A DNA stretch of 11,859 nucleotides, taken from assembly GCA_016776525.1 (NCBI GenBank), contig JADHTD010000053.1, positions 1-11,859 of the forward strand. The letters are read 5' to 3'. The notes below the pieces were generated by a model that made no database searches, had not been told where the DNA came from, and worked only from the letters and a program-made list of their open reading frames with translations. This DNA comes from Rhodospirillales bacterium. Lineage in GTDB: Bacteria; Pseudomonadota; Alphaproteobacteria; Rhodospirillales; JADHTD01. Both the position numbers and the translations under genes were made by a program. How positions within the stretch are numbered: position 1 is the first letter of the stretch; every line of letters begins with the position of its first letter. This document shows, piece after piece, positions 6,777 to 11,859 of this stretch.

Positions 6777-6828
6777 GGGTTGGGGTCGAGTTCCAGTAAA
6801 TAACTGGGTTGGGGTCAGGCTCCAGCAA
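6777..6828. repeat. Two imperfect 23-bp direct repeats, 29-bp period
   Basis: Copies at 6777-6799 and 6806-6828 agree at 19 of 23 positions; both begin GGGTTGGGGTC and both end in a TCCAG-NAA block. Between the conserved cores an inverted repeat CCAGT-AAATA-ACTGG spans 6793-6807. The pair ends four bases before the Pho box. It may be a regulator site upstream of PhoB, or a piece of a dispersed intergenic repeat, since cores of the form TGGGGTCAGGCTCC recur in bacterial genomes. The function is not known. Confidence 0.65.
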
Positions 6829-6831
6829 CTA

Positions 6832-6860
6832 CCGTCACAAAACTGTAACAACATTGTCAT
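6832..6860 (+). promoter_or_regulatory. Pho box (PhoB binding site), three repeat units
   Basis: Three seven-base units repeat with an 11-bp period: CCGTCAC (6832-6838), CTGTAAC (6843-6849) and TTGTCAT (6854-6860). Each is followed by an A-rich four-base spacer (AAAA, AACA, AAAA). This matches the PhoB consensus CTGTCAT-N4-CTGTCAT. It lies 89-117 bp upstream of the pstS start and should act as the phosphate-starvation activator site for pstSCAB-phoU-phoB. PhoB sites replace the -35 element; no clear -10 hexamer is visible downstream. Confidence 0.88.
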
Positions 6861-6948
6861 AAAAGGGAATCCCACGACGCCTAAGGTCGGCTGCGACGAC
6901 GGATTAAAGCCGTCATAAACAATGACCGATCACAGGAGACAGATTCTC

Positions 6949-7980
6949 ATGATCAAGAAAGCCTTAGGCTTAGCAATTCTCTCTTCCGTTGCCGTTTCCG
7001 GCGTGGCTGAAGCCCGCGACCAGATCCGCGTCGTCGGATCTTCTACCGTATTTCCCTTCGCCACGGCCGTCGCCGAACGGTTCGGCAAAACCACCTCGTT
7101 CAAATCACCGGTTGTCGAAAGCACCGGTTCCGGCGGCGGCTTGAAGCTGTTCTGCTCCGGTATCGGCGACAAGCACCCGGACATCACCAATGCCTCGCGC
7201 CGTATCAAGAAGTCGGAAGTGAAGAAATGTGCCTCCAACGGCATCACCGGCATCGTTGAAGTCAAAATCGGTTATGACGGCATCGTTATCGCCAATTCCA
7301 GGAAAGCCGCAGTTATGAAACTGAGCCTCAAAGACGTTTTCCTGGCCTTGGCCAAAAACGTTCCGGCCGGGGAAGGTAAAACCAGGACCAACCCTTATAA
7401 GACCTGGAAAGAGGTTAACGCCTCCCTGCCGGCGGCCAAAATCGAAGTTCTCGGCCCGCCGCCGACTTCTGGCACTCGTGATGCTTTTGTCGAACTGGCC
7501 ATGGAAGGCGGCTGCAAGAAAATCGGCTGGGTCAAGGCTCTCAAGAAGAAAGACAAGAAAGCCTATAAAACCCTTTGCCATACGATCCGCGAAGACGGCG
7601 CCTTCATCGAAGCCGGTGAAAACGACAACCTGATCGTCCAAAAGCTTGAAGCCAACCCGAAAGCCTTCGGCATCTTCGGTTTCAGCTTCCTCGACCAGAA
7701 TGCCGACAAGGTCCAGGGCAGTGTCATCAAGGGCCAGGCCCCGACCTTCGAGAATATCGCCGACGGCAAATATCCGGTCTCCCGCCCTCTGTTCTTCTAC
7801 GTGAAGAAGGCCCATGTCGGTAAAGTCTCCGGCATCAAAGAGTTCTTGGCCGAATTCACCAGCGAAAAAGCCTGGGGCCCGGAAGGCTATCTTTCCGAAA
7901 AAGGCCTGATCCCCATGCCCGATGCTGAACGCATGGACTGGCATAAAAAGGTGAACGGTCTTGCCAACCTCGCCATGTAA
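6949..7980 (+). CDS. pstS: Phosphate ABC transporter substrate-binding protein PstS
   Basis: A 343-residue periplasmic binding protein that captures phosphate and delivers it to PstCA. Residues 1-22 are a Sec signal peptide (K3, K4, hydrophobic core, cleavage after A-E-A). There is no lipobox cysteine, so it should be soluble in the periplasm. Phosphate-ligand motifs are visible: G-S-S-T-V-F-P-F (30-37), T-G-S-G-G-G (59-64) and T-S-G-T-R-D-A-F (173-180). Four cysteines (69, 93, 189, 210) could form disulfides. The ATG at 6949 was chosen over an in-frame ATG at 6922 because AGGAGA (6934-6939) sits nine bases before it and the signal peptide begins there. It is the first gene after the Pho box. 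Low-phosphate induction is expected. Confidence 0.95.
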   Translation: MIKKALGLAILSSVAVSGVAEARDQIRVVGSSTVFPFATAVAERFGKTTSFKSPVVESTGSGGGLKLFCSGIGDKHPDITNASRRIKKSEVKKCASNGITGIVEVKIGYDGIVIANSRKAAVMKLSLKDVFLALAKNVPAGEGKTRTNPYKTWKEVNASLPAAKIEVLGPPPTSGTRDAFVELAMEGGCKKIGWVKALKKKDKKAYKTLCHTIREDGAFIEAGENDNLIVQKLEANPKAFGIFGFSFLDQNADKVQGSVIKGQAPTFENIADGKYPVSRPLFFYVKKAHVGKVSGIKEFLAEFTSEKAWGPEGYLSEKGLIPMPDAERMDWHKKVNGLANLAM

Positions 7981-8011
7981 CGATCCCCTGCCCGCCTTGC
8001 CGGGTGCCGAC

Positions 8012-8016
8012 GGAGG
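8012..8016 (+). promoter_or_regulatory. Ribosome binding site deciding the pstC start
   Basis: GGAGG lies four bases before the ATG at 8021. It is the best Shine-Dalgarno match in the 40-bp gap after pstS. It favours 8021 over a TTG at 7961, which would lie inside pstS, and over the GTG at 8057 and ATG at 8072. Confidence 0.6.
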
Positions 8017-8020
8017 CCGG

Positions 8021-8959
8021 ATGTACGTCCCGTCAGCGAAGGCCCGGCGGGTAGCCGTGGAGAAGACGGTCATGGCCCTCATGATCGCCTGCTCCACGGT
8101 AGCCGTTTTCACCACCATCGGCATTGTCCTGTCGCTCATCTTCGAGTCCATCCGCTTCTTCCAGGCGGTGCCGATTACCGACTTTCTTTTCGGCCTGGAA
8201 TGGTCGCCGCAGACGGCGATACGCGACGACCAGGTCGGAGGTTCGGGTGCCTTCGGCGCCGTTCCGCTGCTGCTCGGTACGGCGCTGATCAGCACCATCG
8301 CCATGACCGTCGCCGCCCCGGTCGGCTTGCTGAGCGCCGTTTATCTGGCGGAATACGCCCTGCCGGCGGTTCGGAACATCGTCAAACCGGTTCTCGAAAT
8401 CCTGGCCGGAATCCCGACCGTTGTTTACGGATTTTTTGCCGCCCTGGTGGTCGCCCCGCTGATCCGCAACTCGGGCGAAGGCATTGGTCTGGATGTATCA
8501 TCGGAAAGCGCCCTGGCGGCCGGACTGGTCATGGGGGTGATGATCATCCCCATTGTTTCTTCGCTGGCCGATGATGTCATTTCCGCCGTGCCCCAATCGT
8601 TGCGGGACGGCTCCTACGGGCTGGGAGCGACCAAGTCGGAAACCGTCAGAAAGGTCATCTTCCCGGCGGCCCTGCCCGGCATCGTCGGCGGCCTGTTGCT
8701 GGCCACGTCCAGGGCCATCGGGGAAACCATGATCGTCGTCATGGCGGCCGGTCTGGCGGCAAATCTGACGGTTAATCCCTTGCAGGCCGTCACCACCGTT
8801 ACCGTTCAGATCGTCGGCCTGCTGACCGGCGACCAGGAATTCGACAGTCCAAAGACGCTGTCCGCCTTCGCCCTCGGCTTGTTGCTGTTCATCATCACCC
8901 TGTTCTTCAACGTCATTGCGTTGAGAACCGTCAAGAAATACCGCGAACAATATGACTGA
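8021..8959 (+). CDS. pstC: Phosphate ABC transporter permease PstC
   Basis: A 312-residue inner-membrane permease with six predicted helices at about 17-42, 78-110, 121-147, 163-182, 217-246 and 278-300. The cytoplasmic EAA loop that contacts PstB is visible at about 197-221, with G-A-T-K-S-E-T and the F-P-A-A-L-P-G ending. The segment W-S-P-Q-T-A-I-R after helix 1 and the last residues K-K-Y-R-E-Q-Y-D are typical of alphaproteobacterial PstC. Many relatives in that class have roughly 150 more N-terminal residues with additional helices; here pstS ends only 40 bases upstream, so that extension is absent and the protein has the length of the E. coli form. It pairs with PstA to form the channel. 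The last eight bases overlap the start of pstA, so the two are probably translationally coupled. Confidence 0.92.
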   Translation: MYVPSAKARRVAVEKTVMALMIACSTVAVFTTIGIVLSLIFESIRFFQAVPITDFLFGLEWSPQTAIRDDQVGGSGAFGAVPLLLGTALISTIAMTVAAPVGLLSAVYLAEYALPAVRNIVKPVLEILAGIPTVVYGFFAALVVAPLIRNSGEGIGLDVSSESALAAGLVMGVMIIPIVSSLADDVISAVPQSLRDGSYGLGATKSETVRKVIFPAALPGIVGGLLLATSRAIGETMIVVMAAGLAANLTVNPLQAVTTVTVQIVGLLTGDQEFDSPKTLSAFALGLLLFIITLFFNVIALRTVKKYREQYD

Positions 8960-10250
8960 AACAACTTCGCCCAAAACAATATCCCTGCGCAAAGGCCCGG
9001 CCAACTTAGCTCGGCGCAACAAGGCCGAACGCCGTTTCCGGCTCTATGGCGTCATCGCCATCACCGTTGCCGTAGCTTTCCTGGGCGCCCTGCTGCTGAC
9101 CATTTTCTCCACCGGCATCTCGGCCTTCCAGCAAATCTATATTGCCCTTAATATCGAGTATTCATCGGGCCTCATTGATCCGAAGGGTACAAAACTTAGA
9201 GACGACTTGTCGCGGGCCGATTATCAGGGGCTGGTCAAACAGTCTCTGCGCGATGCTTTCCCCAAGGCCCGCAAGCGCCGCGCCAAACGGCAGCTCTATA
9301 AATTGATCAGTAACGGTGCCGGTTTTGATCTGCGGGAAAAGGTGCTCGCCGATCCATCGCTGATCGGACAAAAGAAAACGGTTTGGCTGCTGGCATCGGA
9401 CGATGTGGATATGATGGTAAAAGGCAAAATCAGCCTTGAAACCAGCGCCGACAACCGCCGCATTTCCGACAACCAGGTTCTCTGGATCCGGGCCCTGGCC
9501 GCCGACGGCCGCCTGGAGAAACGCTTCAACTGGCGGTTTTTTACTTCCGGTGATTCCCGAGAACCGGAAATGGCCGGCATCCTGAGCGCCGTCATGGGGT
9601 CGTTTTTCAGCCTTACCGTTTGTTTAATGCTGGCCTTTCCCCTGGGCGTCATGACCGCCACCTACCTGGAGGAATTCGCGCCTAAGAATCGCTGGACGGA
9701 TATCATCGAGATCAATATCAACAACCTGGCCGCCGTGCCGTCCATCGTCTTCGGCCTGCTGGGTCTGGCCGTTTTCCTCAATTTCTTCGAACTCCCCCGT
9801 TCGGCCCCCCTGGTCGGCGGCATAGTACTGGCCCTGATGACCCTGCCGACCATCATCATTTCATCGCGCGCCGCCCTTAAAGCCGTGCCGCCGTCGATCC
9901 GCGAGGCGGCCTTGGGCGTCGGCGCCAGCCCGGTGCAGACGGTGGCCCACCATGTGGTGCCGCTGGCCATGCCCGGAATCCTCACCGGCACCATCATCGG
10001 CATGGCCCAGGCCCTGGGCGAGACGGCGCCGCTGCTGATGATCGGCATGGTCGCCTTCATTGTCGATGTGCCGCAAAGCTTCACCGACCCGGCGACCGCC
10101 CTGCCGGTTCAGATTTTCCTGTGGGCGGATAGTCCGGAACGGGCATTCCTGGAAAAAACATCGGCCGCTATTATGGTCCTGCTGGCCTTCCTGATCGGCA
10201 TGAACCTGCTGGCCGTCATCCTCAGAAAGAAATTCGAAAAGCGTTGGTAG
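8952..10250 (+). CDS. pstA: Phosphate ABC transporter permease PstA with DUF3333 domain
   Basis: A 432-residue inner-membrane permease, longer than the roughly 300 residues of E. coli PstA because of an N-terminal DUF3333 region typical of Alphaproteobacteria. Residues 1-30 are basic and cytoplasmic, helix 1 is at about 33-55, and a long charged periplasmic loop runs to about 205. The transport core follows with helices at about 208-238, 259-278, 285-303, 340-362 and 404-425. The EAA loop (318-342) reads R-E-A-A-L-G-V-G-A and ends V-P-L-A-M-P-G. The periplasmic loop may touch PstS, which is inference. The ATG at 8952 overlaps the pstC stop (ATGACTGA), so translation is probably coupled. pstB begins 11 bases after its stop. 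Confidence 0.94.
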   Translation: MTETTSPKTISLRKGPANLARRNKAERRFRLYGVIAITVAVAFLGALLLTIFSTGISAFQQIYIALNIEYSSGLIDPKGTKLRDDLSRADYQGLVKQSLRDAFPKARKRRAKRQLYKLISNGAGFDLREKVLADPSLIGQKKTVWLLASDDVDMMVKGKISLETSADNRRISDNQVLWIRALAADGRLEKRFNWRFFTSGDSREPEMAGILSAVMGSFFSLTVCLMLAFPLGVMTATYLEEFAPKNRWTDIIEININNLAAVPSIVFGLLGLAVFLNFFELPRSAPLVGGIVLALMTLPTIIISSRAALKAVPPSIREAALGVGASPVQTVAHHVVPLAMPGILTGTIIGMAQALGETAPLLMIGMVAFIVDVPQSFTDPATALPVQIFLWADSPERAFLEKTSAAIMVLLAFLIGMNLLAVILRKKFEKRW

Positions 10251-10261
10251 GAAAAATTCCA

Positions 10262-11074
10262 ATGACATCCATAACAACCGCATTCAACCCCGCCGAAACC
10301 GATGTGACCCCGGCCCTGCCGACCTGCATGTCGGCGGAAGGTGTCTCCGTCTTCTATAGCGGCAATCAGGCCCTGTTCGATATCGGCCTCAATATTCCGG
10401 CCAACCGTGTAACCGCCCTGATCGGACCGTCTGGCTGCGGCAAGTCGACTTTCCTGCGCTGCCTCAACCGCATGAACGACGTCATTGAGGGCTGCCGGGT
10501 CGCCGGGCGCATTACCTTGGACGGTGAAAACATCTACGCCAGGGGTATCGATGTGGTCTCGCTCCGGGCCCGGGTCGGCATGGTCTTCCAGAAGCCGAAC
10601 CCGTTCCCCAAATCGATTTATGACAATGTCGCCTATGGTCCACGCATCCACGGCATGGCCAAGAACCGCGAAGACCTGGACCGCATCGTCGTCAAAAGCC
10701 TCAAGCGGGCCGGCCTGTTTGATGAGGTCAAAGACCGGCTGCAGGCACCGGGCACCAGCCTGTCGGGCGGCCAGCAACAGCGCCTGTGCATCGCCCGGGC
10801 CATCGCCATCGAACCGGAAGTGATCCTTATGGACGAGCCGTGTTCGGCGCTCGACCCCATCGCCACCGCCAAGGTCGAGGAGCTGATCGACGAGTTGAAG
10901 GAGCGCTACACCATCATCATGGTTACCCACTCCATGCAACAGGCGGCCCGGGTTTCCCAGAAAACGGCCTTTTTTCATCTGGGATACCTTGTCGAACAAG
11001 GCGATACGGAACAGATTTTCACCAATCCCGGCGACGAACGCACGGAAGCCTATATTACGGGCCGGATCGGTTGA
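10262..11074 (+). CDS. pstB: Phosphate ABC transporter ATP-binding protein PstB
   Basis: A 270-residue cytoplasmic ATPase that powers the PstCA channel. The Walker A motif G-P-S-G-C-G-K-S-T is at 55-63, followed by the PstB-typical F-L-R-C-L-N-R-M-N-D. The Q-loop Q110 is within V-F-Q-K-P-N-P-F-P, the ABC signature L-S-G-G-Q is at 167-171, Walker B V-I-L-M-D-E-P is at 187-193 (catalytic E192), and the H-loop histidine is H223. The length is usual for the family. The ATG at 10262 has AGGAAA eight bases before it; a TTG at 10244 would overlap pstA and lacks a ribosome site. It sits 11 bases after pstA and 28 bases before phoU, in one operon. Confidence 0.96.
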   Translation: MTSITTAFNPAETDVTPALPTCMSAEGVSVFYSGNQALFDIGLNIPANRVTALIGPSGCGKSTFLRCLNRMNDVIEGCRVAGRITLDGENIYARGIDVVSLRARVGMVFQKPNPFPKSIYDNVAYGPRIHGMAKNREDLDRIVVKSLKRAGLFDEVKDRLQAPGTSLSGGQQQRLCIARAIAIEPEVILMDEPCSALDPIATAKVEELIDELKERYTIIMVTHSMQQAARVSQKTAFFHLGYLVEQGDTEQIFTNPGDERTEAYITGRIG

Positions 11075-11102
11075 TTGCGGCTATAATCGAAGAGGGAATA
11101 CC

Positions 11103-11837
11103 ATGGAAACCGAGCATATCGTCAAATCCTACGATCAGGACCTGGAACAGTTAGACAGGATGATCGCCGAAATGGGCGGCCTGGCCGAGAGCCAACTGGC
11201 CCTGGCCGTCGATTCCCTGGTCCGGCGCGACCCGGAACTGGCGGCCCGCGTCATCGACGGCGACCAGCGCATTGACGACCTGGAAGTGGAGATCGATATC
11301 TTCACCATCAAGTTGCTGGCCCTGCGCCAACCCCTGGCAGACGATCTGCGCAGCATCATCGCCGCCTTGAAACTGTCGAGCAACCTGGAACGCATCGGCG
11401 ATTACGCCAAGAATGTCGCCAAACGCACCATCACCATCAGCCAGTCGCCGCAATTGAGCGGCACCGCCAATACCATCACCCGCATGAGCACCCTGGTCCA
11501 GGGAATGATCAAGAACGTGCTGGATGCCTATATGACCCGCGACGTAAAGCTGGCCGAAGATGTCCGCACCAAGGATCAGGAGGTGGACACCCTGTACACC
11601 AGTTTCTTCCGGGAATTGCTGACCTATATGATGGAAGACCCGCGCAACATTACAACGTGTACGCACCTGCTGTTCATCGCCAAAAACGTAGAGCGCATCG
11701 GCGACCATGCCACATCGATGGCCGAACAGGTCCACTTTATGGTGGAGGGCGTTATGCCGGAAGACGAACGGCAGAAGGGCGACACTTCAAGTTTTACCAT
11801 GGTTAAGCCGGAAGACGCTGAAGGAAATCAGGCCTAA
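11103..11837 (+). CDS. phoU: Phosphate signalling regulator PhoU
   Basis: A 244-residue helical cytoplasmic protein with the two tandem PhoU three-helix bundles. Each carries the family metal-binding signature: N-L-E-R-I-G-D-Y-A-K-N in the first half and N-V-E-R-I-G-D-H-A-T-S in the second. The C-terminal M-P-E-D-E-R-Q-K-G-D-T-S-S tail is typical of alphaproteobacterial PhoU. It reports transporter state to PhoR, keeping the kinase off when phosphate is plentiful. The ATG at 11103 has AGAGGG nearby; the frame is open upstream to 10989, but that part lies within pstB and is not a plausible start. Its TAA shares a base with the phoB ATG. Confidence 0.95.
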   Translation: METEHIVKSYDQDLEQLDRMIAEMGGLAESQLALAVDSLVRRDPELAARVIDGDQRIDDLEVEIDIFTIKLLALRQPLADDLRSIIAALKLSSNLERIGDYAKNVAKRTITISQSPQLSGTANTITRMSTLVQGMIKNVLDAYMTRDVKLAEDVRTKDQEVDTLYTSFFRELLTYMMEDPRNITTCTHLLFIAKNVERIGDHATSMAEQVHFMVEGVMPEDERQKGDTSSFTMVKPEDAEGNQA

Positions 11838-11859
11838 TGGAAGACCTGATCCTGATCGT
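11837..11859 (+). CDS. phoB: Response regulator PhoB, first codons (3' end outside window)
   Basis: Only 23 bases are visible, coding M-E-D-L-I-L-I and part of the next codon. This fits the first beta strand of a response-regulator receiver domain, which normally leads into an acidic D/E pair just outside the window. phoB directly after phoU is the common order in Alphaproteobacteria. The ATG overlaps the phoU stop as TAATG, with AAGGAA some ten bases upstream inside phoU, which suggests translational coupling. The name rests mainly on gene order. Confidence 0.6.

Noticed and set aside
6898..6914. GACGG-ATTAAAG-CCGTC hairpin in the pstS leader as a riboswitch
   Set aside because: The stem is only five base pairs with no surrounding conserved structure; it may be chance.
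7105..8304. 399-codon open frame on the - strand over pstS and pstC
   Set aside because: It lies opposite two clearly identified genes and spans their boundary; no family features are seen in the translation.
10109..10999. 296-codon open frame on the - strand over pstA and pstB
   Set aside because: It is the reverse-strand shadow of PstB, which has all ABC ATPase motifs on the + strand.

Overview
This window looks like part of an alphaproteobacterial chromosome, probably of the Rhodospirillales type. The coding DNA is moderately GC-rich. The gene order phoR - pstS - pstC - pstA - pstB - phoU - phoB is the alphaproteobacterial arrangement, and PstA carries the DUF3333 N-terminal extension typical of that class. 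No species can be named from the sequence alone.

Left part (1-3889): unrelated single genes facing in different directions. A Nudix hydrolase cut by the window edge converges on a secreted DUF2927 protein. That gene is divergent from a double-ACT-domain protein resembling GcvR. The ACT gene converges on a long PAS-PAS-GGDEF-EAL protein, a c-di-GMP enzyme with both catalytic motifs and the inhibitory I-site intact.

Middle (3890-5320): an AT-richer 301-bp divergent intergenic region is followed by a damaged operon. The N-terminal third of a DsrE-like protein is joined, out of frame, to the C-terminal part of a sulfide:quinone oxidoreductase-like flavoprotein. An intact DUF1641 gene and a strong intrinsic terminator follow. 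The simplest reading is one internal deletion of roughly 1.1-1.3 kb that removed most of both genes, or an assembly collapse of the same shape. This is the most unusual feature of the window.

Right part (5415-11859): the phosphate-starvation regulon. The membrane histidine kinase PhoR is followed by about 280 bp of non-coding DNA holding two hairpins, a pair of imperfect 23-bp direct repeats and a clear three-unit Pho box. The Pho box precedes pstS. Then follow the tightly spaced pstC, pstA, pstB and phoU, and the first codons of phoB, whose ATG overlaps the phoU stop. PstSCAB is the high-affinity phosphate ABC importer, PhoU couples transporter state to PhoR, and PhoR-PhoB should activate the Pho box, which makes a positive loop through phoB.

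No CRISPR array, tRNA, rRNA, insertion sequence or recognisable new defence system was found.
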